Shown: positions 44,749 to 55,141 of the stretch, in pieces | Layout: each line of letters opens with the position of its first letter | How positions within the stretch are numbered: position 1 is the first letter of the stretch | Origin: Hyparrhenia diplandra | Lineage: Eukaryota; Streptophyta; Magnoliopsida; Poales; Poaceae | Assembly (NCBI GenBank): GCA_015847255.1 | Contig: JADLZK010007840.1 | Location: 700,001-764,000, forward strand | DNA length: 64,000 nt | Reading direction: 5' to 3' | Made by a program: the position numbers and the translations under genes | The notes under the pieces: generated by a model | What the model was told of the DNA's origin: nothing | Databases searched by the model: none | Seen by the model: the letters and a program-made list of their open reading frames with translations, nothing else

Positions 44749-44753
44749 GTCAC

Positions 44754-45687
44754 AGTTCTTGATGTTGGCCAAGGTTCCCCGGTCAAAGAGTTCCTTCACC
44801 AAGAACTAACACTCTTAACGAGACAATCTACCAATCCCGCAAGTCTACAACAGCTAAGAAATATATGAAGGAAATTAAGTAGCTGCAAGATAATCACAAG
44901 ACTCCTTACCAAAGTGTAAGTAGCTTGCAGAGGTACAAGCCGGGCGGGTAAAACCGACAAGTCCGCACTGGTCCTCCTAGGAACCGCTGAACACCGAGGG
45001 GGCGAACCGGCAACTCCGGGTAGAAAGAACAAAGCTTCTTGCTAGCCTTTCCTCTCTCACTCTCTAGAATTAGAAGAAGATAGAAGAAGTAGAAGAAGAA
45101 GAACTAGTTCTACTCTCTTGCACAAGTGGACTGGTTTCTCCTTTCAATTGTTGTGTAGAGAGGTGAAGGAGGGAGCTATTTATACACAAGAGGGAGGGGC
45201 CTAAGTGCTAAAAAAACACCCAAAACCGTCCTAGGAAAACCTTCCATATGCGCCAAAACCGACCATCCAACGTCGGTTTCGTTAGTTTTGGAAGGTAACA
45301 AACCGCCTCGAAGCTGGGCCCGAACCGCCTCGGCCAGGTGCGGCCGCACCAGGTGGTGCGCGCAAGACCCTGCCGTGGGTCGGCCTGGCTCGGGCCGCGC
45401 AGCTGGGCTTCCTTGTTCGAAAAGTTGTAAGGTGGTCTTGGGCGGCCTGGTTTTGACGTTTTGTCCCGATTTTTGTTTGGGCTTGCCATTTGCTCCTTTG
45501 GGCCTTTTTCTATTTATTGATTTTATTTCTTTTTCTTTGTCTTTTTGGCCCAAAGTGATCATCCTTGAGTTTGTACCTGCAAGACTAAATAAACACCAAA
45601 ACTTTGGAATATGTTAGTTGAAATCCCTATTTCTAGGTTGTTTTGGTGTTGTGTTGACGGTATTTAGTTTGTCGTTGGTTACCAACA
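44754..45687 (-). mobile_element. Element 2 5' LTR, U3 side
   Basis: It completes the LTR interrupted at 38,819 (combined ~1,354 bp). On the minus strand it starts TGTTGGTAACCAACGACAA. A TATA-type TATAAATAGC lies at about 45,174-45,183 (plus view GCTATTTATA). The right neighbour is array sequence (TTCATGTATAAGCTACTCC), so 45,687 is the right edge of the nest. Confidence 0.85.
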
Positions 45688-46240
45688 GCGGGCATATTAT
45701 GTTTTTTTGTTCATGTATAAGCTACTCCATCTATTAGTACGATCAGTTGGTAAAAACTATGTACACTTTCAACACAGTCGGTCAGTAATTGTCATAATGG
45801 ATGTGATTTCGTAAATATGGGAATATGTGGTGGTATAAAACTGGAGTCCATTATACTTAAGGCACTTACACAGACTGCAATTATCACCTGTTGACAACCT
45901 GACATAACTTTATATGAATTCTTTTTATTCTAAAACGTAGACGTGCGCTTCATTATATTAAGAACAAAAGGGGAAGAAACCCCTTACAACACACACAACA
46001 CCAAACCCTGGCACAATGCCACTTCACATTTCCATTGCATACCGACACAACCAATTTTCTAGGATGGTTGGAAGGATGCCACAACAATTCATCTACGTTT
46101 TTTTTACATAACCATCATGATGATGCCTGTATATTGGAATGGGATGCGCTGAGGTAGAAAAGAGGAGAGTCTCAAGCATGAATTTCAAATTAAGGGAGAG
46201 ACTTGATCTGTTAGTTCTATCTCTCTTATGCAGGGGGCTC
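45688..46240 (+). repeat. A1 3' tail plus A3 unit without TATA
   Basis: The stretch 45,700-45,930 equals the A1 tail (CTACTCCATCTATTAGTACG, ACACAGTCGGTCAGTAATTG). The LINE-tail-like segment is at 45,925-45,990. From 46,005 an A3 body follows (CCTGGCACAATGCCACTTCA), with the motif GGAATGGGATGCGCTGAGGT at 46,137-46,156. The A3 promoter is missing. Confidence 0.58.
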
Positions 46241-46990
46241 TCAAATGAGTAGAGACTCTGTGCACCTTGGTATGTGGACTCAAAATTTTTTCGTTAATTG
46301 TGGCTGTATGTTAGATTCAAATGTTTCAAGCAAGCAGTTATCCATAGGCAACTCCATTACCTCACTTCATGATATTGCAACTTCAAGCATCAAACGCCGT
46401 TCTCAGTGTGCTTCAATTCTATCCTCTGTTCTTGTTCTTCAATTGATAGAGGTTTATGCATTTTTTTTTCAGCAATTCAACCAACAACAACTATGGCATG
46501 CATCTCCATTATGCAAATATATATTTCTTATTGTACGTAGTGCCAAAGTCTGTGGATACAGGAGCAGGAGCATGTTCTACGACAATAACCTCGGAGATTT
46601 CAGCACTTGCTTATAATCTTGAAGCAATAATCATTGTTTACCTTAAAATGCACAATCAGCTATGATTTTGTAACTTATTAAGCGTTGTACGTTGTTCACG
46701 CAAAAGATTCTAGGATAGTATATTTTGGATTTCATTACAAGTACCACTGGCTCAAAAGTGATGCTTTGCACATCAACATGAACCTCTTTGAATTATTAAT
46801 GAATTTTTGACCATTTTTATCACTTGTATAGAAAGGGATACCACTATTGGTTATATCAATATCGAGAAGCATAAATTATCACCGTCAGTTTATTGTTCAA
46901 ATCCGGCAGTGATAGCTCCTAGTCACTATCACTGCCAATGTCATAATAAATTGCTTTGAAACGTCATAATAAATTGTCAATGTCAGTTCA
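46241..46990 (+). repeat. C segment, copy 2, with a 123-codon ORF
   Basis: It is homologous to 14,251-14,511 in its 3' half. The frame at 46,245-46,616 starts MSRDSVHLGMWTQNFF and ends DNNLGDFSTCL. A splice-acceptor-like T9CAG is at 46,462-46,473. The homologous copy at 14,251 has stops in this frame, so coding status is doubtful. The stretch 46,750-46,990 is AT-rich with nothing recognised. Confidence 0.35.
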
Positions 46991-48290
46991 TATTGTAACT
47001 AGCACCATTTTTATGTAATTGCAGCCATGTTGGTTACAGGAATCAAGAGCCATGTACTTTGTCACGTCAAATGGATAGTCATTTATTTGTCGTCTTGGAC
47101 TTTAGTTGTGAACCTGTAATGACTTTATTACTTGATCTTTGTTTTCGTTAAGTTTGAAATGATGACCCTCTCTTCAAAGATGTTGAACCTGGAAGTCAAA
47201 TATCTTAAAAAGGATCCCAGCTCAAGACCCTGCTTATTCCGCAACTCAAGATAGGACATGGATGCTGCAATTGACAAGCTCTAACTGTGGCCTCTGACCT
47301 GCAGCATTCATGCACACATAGTAGAGATCTCCGCTCTGGAAGAACGTGCAGCAGAGCCTCTGCCTCAGTTTTTTTTTTTTTAAGAAACTGGAGGGGCGGG
47401 GAGCCCCTACAGGACTTTATTGAAATCATTAAAACAAGGTCTCAAATGGCGATACTCTGCCTCAGATTCAACAGCATGTTCTACACAGGGCACTTCCTAT
47501 CTTTCTGGCACTTTCGTCATATCGTCCTTGCCCTCAGATCGGACAAGCGACGGGGTGGGCTACTCACCGTAGACTAGGCGCAGCCCGCATGCCTCAACAA
47601 AGTCTTGCTCCCGCTCCCTCAGGCGCTGCTGTCTTCTGGTTACGAGATTTGGAGCCAGAAGAAGTAATAGAAAGGAGGCAGAAGTACTGCCCTAGGCTAA
47701 CACCGATCGTTCCGACACCTCCAAATCCTAGTAGTGCGTTGAACCGAAAACTAAAACGATTAAGAAGAAAGTTGAACAACTATGTGCCATGATTTTTGTT
47801 CCTATACAACATCTGTTGCATGATAACACTCACTGCACTGAACGAGAGCTTATCATATATATAGGATCCATCTACACTGCGACAACACAAGGATTGAATG
47901 CCTTATATATATTGATTGAGGGTAGTGTACTTGATATTTGCACCATTCTAGTATACACGCAACCATCTTGTTTCAACCCATTTTAATTCGGGATCTCAAC
48001 CTTTTTCGTCACTAAATCAAAATGCACTGATGACAGCGTTACTGTGCCACCCATAAATGCAATGCTAGCGAGTGCTTGATTTTTTGTTTTTTGGTTACTA
48101 TACAACAGGGATGAAGCATCTATGACAAACTAAGTGCCCAAGACCCTTGCTGTCAGCGCTAGCGCTTGACACGTCGCAATTTGAAGGCCAAGATTACAAA
48201 TCTCAAGTACCTCTTTGTTAAACTAAAGGAATCAGTAAATATATTTTCCAAATAACAATAATTATTGAACTTGAACTAATTATTTATATT
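46991..48290 (+). repeat. B module, copy 3
   Basis: It starts around GGAATCAAGAGCCATGTAC and runs through AACTGTGGCCTCTGACCTGC (47,284), the LINE insertion at 47,369-47,454 and CCTCCAAATCCTAGTAGTGC (47,721). It continues through the TATATATAGGATCCATC region (47,857) to CAATTTGAAGGCC near 48,180. The conserved frame is interrupted by the LINE and by a stop (GGGCTACTCACCGTAG). Confidence 0.6.
47369..47454 (-). mobile_element. Minute LINE 3' insertion (86 bp) with 11 bp TSD
   Basis: The B module is interrupted by T13 followed by AAGAAACTGGAGGGGCGGGG...CTCAAATGGCGATA. CTCTGCCTCAG occurs on both sides (47,358-47,368 and 47,455-47,465). Minus-strand polarity with a 3' poly(A) and long duplication is the mark of target-primed reverse transcription. 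Confidence 0.85.
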
Positions 48291-48990
48291 GCTGAAAAAC
48301 GTGAGAAGAAAATATTAGTACAGTGTATCACTGAAAGGATATGCACCGCATTAACAAAATTAATATTATGTGAAAAATTTACTGACAACTGAAAGTAGCA
48401 ATACTACCAAATTTTCTATTCTTATCCAGAAAACCTAAATGCATGCGGAGCAATGTTAGAAACTTAACTATACAACAATTATTTGTAGAACAAACGTAAG
48501 CTATCGCCCATCCAACATATAAAGGAGCTCCACCATTGGCGCGCTCCCACTCCACAAACATTTCCTCCTTTTTGCATTTTCTTTTCATTATACCCACACA
48601 ATGACAACCAAAATTTGTGTAATTATTAAATGTCGATGATTTCCAGTTATATATTGGGATGGGATGCACTGGGATCGAAAATAGGAGTCTGAAAAATAAG
48701 GCCAGTATTTCTAACGGACTTGATCTCGTTTTTCTTGAACCTACCGCCTTAACGAAATACATATGTGCTTGTTCGCGGAAAACAAATCGTTGCTTGTGAA
48801 CCTATTGCCCTTCTTCACGAAGGTGATCGGCCTGCAATTTGAAGCGAAGCAGCTCCAAATGCACGCCCCAGTGTTGCCAATGTTGCTAGTCTGCTCGCTC
48901 TGCTCCAGGCACCCTGCTGGCCTACCAAGCATCACACCTAGGGCTGCTTGCCGAAGGTGGATATGAGCCCACCTGCGCTAGCCCAGGCCG
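48291..48990 (+). repeat. A2 unit, copy 5
   Basis: The promoter region ends in CTATCGCCCATCCAA. The TATA box CATATAAAG is at 48,516-48,524, followed by GAGCTCCACCATTGGC. The motif GATGGGATGCACTGGGATCG starts at 48,658. The second block is diverged (CTTGATCTCGTTTTTCTTGA) and the following GAAGGTGATCGGCCTGCAAT belongs to a 67-codon frame (48,763-48,966) not open elsewhere. Confidence 0.62.
48516..48524 (+). promoter_or_regulatory. TATA box of A2 copy 5
   Basis: CATATAAAG preceded by GCCCATCCAA and followed by GAGCTCCACC. Confidence 0.55.
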
Positions 48991-49910
48991 AGGAAGAAGA
49001 AGACGGCGAAGGGAACTGTTCCATGTTCGACAACACGTGAATCGGCTCTCTGTGTATCAAGTAGTTAAGGTCTCAGCTGTCCCACCAGTGGATTACCCGG
49101 TGATTAGCACTGCACATGAGTTGCCTGATGCCATAATCTGATAGTCGTGATGTAGGAGCTTTGGGCTGGTCGGGTATAAGTACCAAGTATAACGACCTGT
49201 AAAGACGACCGGACCGATCTGGAATCAAAGCCTATCGGTGACCTGGATCTTGTCAGCCAGTTGCAGAAGGAGATGGCAGGACAACACTGTTCGAGGGCAT
49301 CAACAAGACAGATGCAAACGAAATGTGAACCCCTTGTAGCCCTATAGAAATGTGAAATCATGTCAAGTTTTTTTCATTTATTTGTGGTGTATGATCAACC
49401 CCATAGATAGTTTATAGCAAAATCATGTCAAAAATTTTTATTATTTTTAAATTTAATTTGAATTTGAGCCAAAATTTCTGGAATTCCTGGAATTTCCGTT
49501 TTCTCAGTGGGTTCCGAATATTTTTTTTTCCGAAATTGAAAACACCGCTGGGATGGTTTGATCTCAACTTGGCTCCCAAGCCACCGCCCACTGATCTTCA
49601 TTTGGTGGGGAGTGGACCAGAAGGCGCAGATGCAACCAGGCGACCGCCGCCGCCCGCACAAGGGCACGGAGTCGGGAGTCACGGACGCCGCGGAACTGCG
49701 GAAACTGGATCGACTCCAAAGTCGTACGCCACGGAACTGCATGCATGGGCAAGTACGATGGCCTATATGTATTTGTGGCTGGGCCCCCTGGCCTCGAGAG
49801 GGCCCAGTTCGGCCGCTTCCACTCGCACCCCGCTAGGGCCAGGGCTGCGTGCACCACATGTATGTTCCACTGCTGATCATGTTCAAATTTTCCCTACGCG
49901 TGCACATTCG
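48991..49910 (+). repeat. D segment, copy 2, with AT-rich and GC-rich inserts
   Basis: The stretch 48,995-49,260 matches 17,590-17,930 (GGGAACTGTTCC, GTAGGAGCTTTGGGCTGG). A 44-codon frame from 49,219 (DLESKPIGDLDLVSQLQKEM) is open here but not in copy 1. The stretch 49,376-49,560 is an AT-rich insert with TTTCCGAAATTG-type sequence related to 51,280. At 49,600-49,860 a GC-rich insert carries overlapping 90-185-codon frames in several phases, none recognised. Confidence 0.42.
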
Positions 49911-50590
49911 GATATGACTTTGCAGCCTATTAAACTGAGTACATTGCTCACTCAAAGGGTATGCACTACCTTAATATATTGATATGTGCTGGCAACTGAG
50001 AGTAGAACGAGTAGCAATCTTTTATACTCTTCTCCGGAAAACATAATGCGAAGCACTGTCAGAAACTTAATTATAGATCATATGTATGCAGCTACTAGCT
50101 ACCTGGTATCAGTTGTCACCCATCCAAAATATAAAGAAGCTCCGCCCTTGGCACGCTTCCACTCCATAAACATTTCCTCCTTTTTTCGCATTTCCTTTGG
50201 ATATGACACAATCAAAATTTGTCTACACATTCATGGATGATTTCCAGTTATGCATGGGATGGGATGCACAGGGATAGAAGAGAGGAGTCCAAGACAGAAC
50301 TGAAGTATTTGTAACCCGACATGATCTCATCGATCTTAAACGAGCTGTCCAACCCAAGGAAGCTGATTGGCCATGGATTTGCATTGACTGCAGCAGAAAC
50401 TAGCATGTTAGCCATCTTATGAAATGAACAAGACTGCCAACTTCGGGGAGGCAGGTTGTTGGAGAGATGATGGTGTCGAACCAGTAAAAAAGAAGGTGGC
50501 GTTCATCCTCAGTGAGTCAACCTCGAACTTTTCGAGCCAGTAACGCGATGATGCCGCTGCGGCAAGGCGTGAATTTGTTAAAGACAGTAC
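49911..50590 (+). repeat. A2 unit, copy 6
   Basis: It begins with C-type sequence, then CTTCTCCGGAAAACATAATG. The TATA box AAATATAAAG is at 50,127-50,136. The motif GATGGGATGCACAGGGATAG starts at 50,259. The second block GACATGATCTCATCGATCTT is at 50,320, followed by GAGCTGTCCAACCCAAGGAA and ATGAACAAGACTGCC. The body is very similar to 18,481-19,200. Confidence 0.66.
50127..50136 (+). promoter_or_regulatory. TATA box of A2 copy 6
   Basis: AAATATAAAG preceded by TTGTCACCCATCCA and followed by AAGCTCCGCCC. Confidence 0.5.
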
Positions 50591-51240
50591 TATCTGGCAG
50601 TAAAATAAAATGTAGCCTTTAAAAAAAAAATAAACGAAATGTCGGAATACCATGACAGTACAAACAAATGAGAAGGAAATACAATACAATTCTAGAAAAC
50701 TCCAAAGCAATATAATTCTATCATCGAAAGTGTATCATATTATGTGCAGAATTTACCGACAAATGAAAGTAGATTGCTAGCATTATTTTCTACTCTTCTC
50801 TAGAAAACATAAATGTGAAAGCACTCTTAGAAGCTTTATTGTTGAGAAATGTACATACCTACCTACCTATCTGGTATCAGCTATCACCCAGGCAGCATAT
50901 AAAGAAGGTCCATCCTTGGCACGCTTCAACCCACGAACTTTTGCTCGTTATCGCTTTTTTTTTTGCATATGACACAATCAAAAAAAGAGGGGTTGGTGAT
51001 TTCTGGCTGTGTGGGGATTAAGAGAGGATTCAAAGAAACAAAAGAAGTATTTGTGACAGACATGATCTCGTCTATTTGGATTGACTACAGTGGAATCAAG
51101 CAAGTATGTATGCCGTCTTGCCATATTCAACGAGGCTGTGAACTTCAATGTGGCAGGTCGCAGGAGAGATGGTGGTGTCAAATTGAACCTCTAATGATGG
51201 CAGCGTTGTTATTCAGCCTGCCCTCTATAGAAATCCTGCT
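50591..51240 (+). repeat. A2 unit, copy 7 (decayed)
   Basis: The TATA box CATATAAAG is at 50,896-50,904 with AAGGTCCATCCTTGGCACGC. The motif has eroded to GTGTGGGGATTAAGAGAGG near 51,010, and the second block is reduced to GACATGATCTCGTCTA at 51,058. The tail has GAGATGGTGGTGTCAAAT. It shows loss of the motif while the promoter stays recognisable. Confidence 0.55.
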
Positions 51241-51279
51241 CATCATAACAACCCGGGGCAGACTATTCAGATCTAGGTT

Positions 51280-51764
51280 TTTTTCTACCGGTAGAAAAAA
51301 ATATCGGCACTTTTTAAAAAAAATACGATATTTTCGAAATTTCGGAAATACCGGGTCAAATTTAAACAAATTCAAAAATTTTTTTTTTAAAATTTGGCAT
51401 CATCTCACTAGAAAAACTCCCAAATCCATCTTCCATCACAAATTTATATAACATGAACGAAACAACACAATATATCGCATGAGTTGTGAAGTGATAATAC
51501 AACGGGCTCACGGTGGGCAACTTGCAAAAATATGTTAGTATCATCGAATGTGTTAGTGAGAAAAAATTAAATAGATTTGAAAAAAAATAAGTCTTTTTAT
51601 TAAGACTAGAGGATATGGAGGTTTTAGGATGGTTTGGTGTAATTTTTTGAGTGAAATATGAATTTAGCCAAAATTTTTGACCGATATAAAATTTTTCGAC
51701 CTCACTGAAAAATGTGATATATCGAAAATTTCGGGCGATATTTCGCCGAAAAAAAAATTTCACA
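51280..51764. mobile_element. AT-rich element with inverted CGATAT/ATATCG ends
   Basis: The left part has AATACGATATTTTCGAAATT and TTTCGGAAATACCGGG. The right part has GATATATCGAAAATTTCGGG and CGATATTTCGCC. These look like diverged inverted subterminal sequences, with unrelated AT-rich sequence between. A related piece is at 49,440-49,550. No coding capacity and no family assignment. Confidence 0.35.
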
Positions 51765-52200
51765 GATTCAGATATGCTCATGTTCAATAAGGCCATCAGT
51801 GATTTAGGCTTGGTTGAGATTCCTCTCAATGGCCAACATTTTACTTTGATTAACAAGCAAGTTCCGCCATTGTTAGACAGACTTGATTGTTTTTACAGGG
51901 CCTAGCTGCACTATCTCTTATCCTAAACTAATGTTTTTGCCTTGAGAATGGAGACTTCAGACCATGCCCCATGCCGAGTCGGTATCTCCACAGCCATTCA
52001 GATTCGAAAACTACTGGTTACAACATGAGGATTTCATGAATCAAGTTCAGTTAGGATGGTTCTCCTTCCCAGCTCACTGATGCATCAAAGAATATTTCAG
52101 CCAAATTTAAGAACTTAAAAAGAGTTCTCAAGAATACTTTAAATTAAGTATCGTAATGGTAAAGTTCAGGAATAGGGGGTAAAACCCCTTATGTTCCTTA
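51765..52200 (+). pseudogene. LINE ORF2 endonuclease fragment
   Basis: The frame at 51,714-51,905 gives FNKAISDLGLVEIPLNGQHF followed by TLINKQ and PPLLDRLDCFY. After a frameshift come LSYPKLMFLPLRMETSDHAP and IRKLLVT. This is the C-terminal half of the plant L1-type endonuclease (the L-x-L-x-G-x-x-F-T and S-D-H-x-P motifs). Plus strand, no RT, broken frame. Confidence 0.8.
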
Positions 52201-52430
52201 AAAAAGCTCCATAGTGGATTTGGGTGCACAAATAATTCTCTCTCCTCCAGTGCTGCTCCGCTCTTTCTCTCTCCTCACAGCAGCTCTTGCAAAGAATAAA
52301 AGGCTTATATTTTTTTAAGCACGGTGGGACAATGTTGTTTTCTTTCCCTGAGCATTCACTTTCAAGGTGTTATTGTGGTGGCAGTTGTACTCTTTTCAAA
52401 AATAATAATTCTTGCATTCCAAAATAAATG
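52201..52430. other. Short gap, nothing recognised
   Basis: Sequence between the LINE fragment and the next A1 promoter. A CT-rich stretch (TTCTCTCTCCTC near 52,235) is the only feature. Confidence 0.4.
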
Positions 52431-53140
52431 TATTGTAGAACAAATGTTGGTAGCTGCCTATCACCCATCCAACCTATAAGAAGCTCCAACCTCGCGTTGC
52501 ATGCCATGATGCTCTCCACCATAAACATTTCCTACTTACTACCTATTTTCCTTTGCGTACTGACACAAATTAACAATTCAAGGGAGATGATTTAAGAATC
52601 CTGAGCAAGTTCGTCTAGTTAATAACATTCATGAGGTCCGGGTATTACTGCATGAATGGGATGCACACAGCGTCAGAACAGTGTGCTGGTATTTCTGATG
52701 GACATGGTCTCGTTGATCACAACCACTAACTAGAAGCCCAGCTTTAGAAGCTTGAGCGGGCAAAGCTGGGGTTGATCAGAGGAATGTGAGAAAACTAGAT
52801 TCGCCAACATGGATCGTCAATAATTGTGATTTGGTAACTATTATATGTGAATACCTTCTAACAGTCAGTCAATAATTGTAGTAACGGATGTGATTTATTG
52901 ATAACTATATATGTGAATATGTGGCAGTGTATGTAAAATATCCAATAGCTTTTGTGCCAACTCTCTTTTTTATCCATCAACACACATGCCACTGCACCAG
53001 ATCTCAAAATCCATAAGCACTAGAAGTTCTTGATTAGCTGGATCTAACAGAAAAAACATGATCTGTTATAATCCTCTGAGTAGAGATTCTATGCACCTGT
53101 GCAAGAGCTTGAGCTGCAGGATGTCACAGCTCAAATACGG
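52431..53140 (+). repeat. A1 unit, copy 4
   Basis: The TATA-like CCTATAAG at 52,473-52,480 follows CTATCACCCATCCAA and precedes AAGCTCCAACC. The motif is degraded (GAATGGGATGCACACAGCGT at 52,654). The second block GACATGGTCTCGTTGATCAC is at 52,701. From 52,800 the sequence is tail-like, ending with C-type CTCTGAGTAGAGATTC at 53,076. Confidence 0.58.
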
Positions 53141-53655
53141 CTCGCCCAAGGGGCTCTTGGCCCGACCCCGAGGGGGGGCTAGGGGCGCCCACCACGCGAC
53201 TGACATTCAAGGGAGATTATTTAAGAATCCTGAGCAAGTCCGTCTAGTTAATAACATTCATGAGGTCCGGTATTACTGCATGAAGGGGACGCCCCACCGG
53301 AGGGGTGGGGCGGCAGGGTAGCGCGACGGGGGCTACCTCCCGGACAGTGGCGCTGCATGGTGGCAGCGGATCCAGGTTTGGCCGTGGCAGATCCTGGATG
53401 ACGCGGGGCGGATTTGTCCTAGCGGCGGCCGAGCACAGTAGATCCGGAGACGTGGACACCCTAGCTGGTCTGGCGGTAGCGGCTCAGATATGGGCCGTTT
53501 GGGCCTAGATCTGGGCTTTCTTTTTTTTTTTCTAATTAATCGCGGGCGGTGTTTAGTGGATCAGAAAACCGCCACGGTTAGTTGTCCGATTAACCGTGGG
53601 TTTTATTTTGAGGGCGGTTTGAAAACCGCCACAGAAAATAAAATAAAACACTGCC
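53141..53655. other. GC-rich insert carrying a captured A1 fragment
   Basis: A ~515 bp GC-rich insert includes a ~75 bp copy (53,208-53,285) of the A1 body at 52,580-52,656 (TTTAAGAATCCTGAGCAAG, AATAACATTCATGAGGTCC). Its right part contains palindromes: CCACGGTTA...TTAACCGTGG (53,572-53,599) and GGCGGTTTGAAAACCGCC (53,613-53,630). The latter sequences recur as GAAAACCGCC at 53,563. A composite DNA transposon or filler DNA are both possible. Confidence 0.4.
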
Positions 53656-54861
53656 GTAGTAATGTAAAGTAGTAGTGGAATCTTTTGTACTGTACGTTCC
53701 TAAGAAAACATAAACTGGAAGCATGCTACAAAAACTTAAAAGAGTACTAGAGCAAATGTTCGTAGCTATCTATCATGCCCATCATCCATCTTATATAAGA
53801 TGCTCCACCAGCTTAGCTCACTCCCCATGTCAGACGCTTCCAACCACAGACATTTCCTGTTTACCTCTTTTCCTTAGCATACTGGCACAAAATTAACAAG
53901 TTTCATGGGATGGTTTGAAGAGTGCTGAGCAAATTCGTCTTCCTAAGAACCATTGACGAGGTCTGGGTTTTTACTTAGGGATGGGACGCACTAGGATAGA
54001 ACAGAGAAGTAAGACAATCAAAGCAGGTATTTCTGACAGATATGGTCTCGTTGATCATAACTGCTAACCAGCTGCATGACGAATTTCACGGTTAGCCTGC
54101 TATTTGTGGGACGGCGAAACGGCATCCATCTGCATTTCAGGGCAGGGATGTGATGACGACGAACCATCAAAACCATACAGAGCAAAAGACGACCCAACAA
54201 GACCATGTAATGCGGGTGTTTATATTCGTAGGCCAACTAATATTTAACTACCAGCTCAATGTAGGGGCACACAACAAGGGCACATAGCAGATTAGCCTGC
54301 TGACCAATTAGCCTGTTAACAGTGATTTTGTACTGATTGGCAGATTACCTTTTTATTCATGTATAAACTACTCCATCTATTAATACGATCAGTTGGTAAA
54401 AGAAACTATGTACACCTTCAACACAGTCGGTCAGTAGTTGTCATAATGGATGTGATTCAATAAAAATGTGAATATGTCGCGGTGTAAAACTGGAGTCGAT
54501 TATACTTTCAGGCAATTACACTGACTGCAGTTATCGCCAGTTGACAACTTGACATAAATTTGTATGAATTCTTTTTCCCGAACGTACAAGAACCGTGTTT
54601 CATTACGTTAAGAAGAAAAAGGGGAAGAAACCCCTTACAAACACACACCACACCAAACCCAAATACAAGAACTTTATATGTATTCACAAGCTGTCATTAA
54701 AGCGATCTTTGTGGACGTTACAAATCACATGAATATTTGTACTAAATATCAGATAACTATGCTTCTCTTTTTTTTATAAATCCATCAATTCACATGCTAT
54801 ACTGCACGGATCTGGCTAACAGAAAATTACAATCTCATGATGTGATGGATCTAATTTTTAT
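53656..54861 (+). repeat. A1 unit, copy 5, with full 3' tail
   Basis: The upstream region has GTAGTAGTGGAATCTTTTGT. The TATA box CTTATATAAG is at 53,790-53,799. The motif ATGGGACGCACTAGGATAGA starts at 53,981 and the second block GATATGGTCTCGTTGATCAT at 54,039. The tail 54,220-54,860 matches 5,910-6,560 closely. TATA-to-motif distance is ~190 bp, as in the other A1 units. Confidence 0.68.
53790..53799 (+). promoter_or_regulatory. TATA box of A1 copy 5
   Basis: CTTATATAAG preceded by CATCATCCAT and followed by ATGCTCCACC. Confidence 0.55.
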
Positions 54862-55141
54862 ATCTCAGATATCTCCTTATATCTAGCTTAAGCCTTTCTT
54901 TTGCCATCTTCGCTTGGTATTTTTGGTTCTTGACTTGTTAGCCGTGAGCGAAAGCAACAACCGCGAAGTCGTCTTCGCCACCTTCACGAATTTGATCGGC
55001 AAAAGTCTTATCGAACCTTCTTCTTACGCCGAAGTTAACTTCGGCTTGCTTCTTTGTTTGGCTGTCAATCCTTCTTGATCTTTTCCTGCAACTTCAAAGT
55101 TCGTGATAAAAGTTTTGAGCACCTAAGTTAGATCCCAACAA
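54862..55141 (-). mobile_element. Partial LTR of a Tat-type element
   Basis: On the minus strand it starts TGTTGGGATCTAACTTAGGT, close to the start of element 4's LTR (TATTGGGCTCTAACTTTG). It is rich in CGAAG/CTTCG words, as is element 4. It covers ~280 bp of an LTR and ends inside A1 tail sequence without a visible target duplication. Confidence 0.55.

Noticed and set aside
49425..49982. 185-codon plus-strand ORF in D copy 2
   Set aside because: It crosses an AT-rich insert and a GC-rich insert of different origin, with overlapping open frames on both strands, and is absent from D copy 1.
53613..53660. CACTA transposon end (CACTGCCGTAG at 53,649)
   Set aside because: The terminal word points the wrong way relative to the palindromic subterminal sequence, and no partner end or 3 bp duplication was found.
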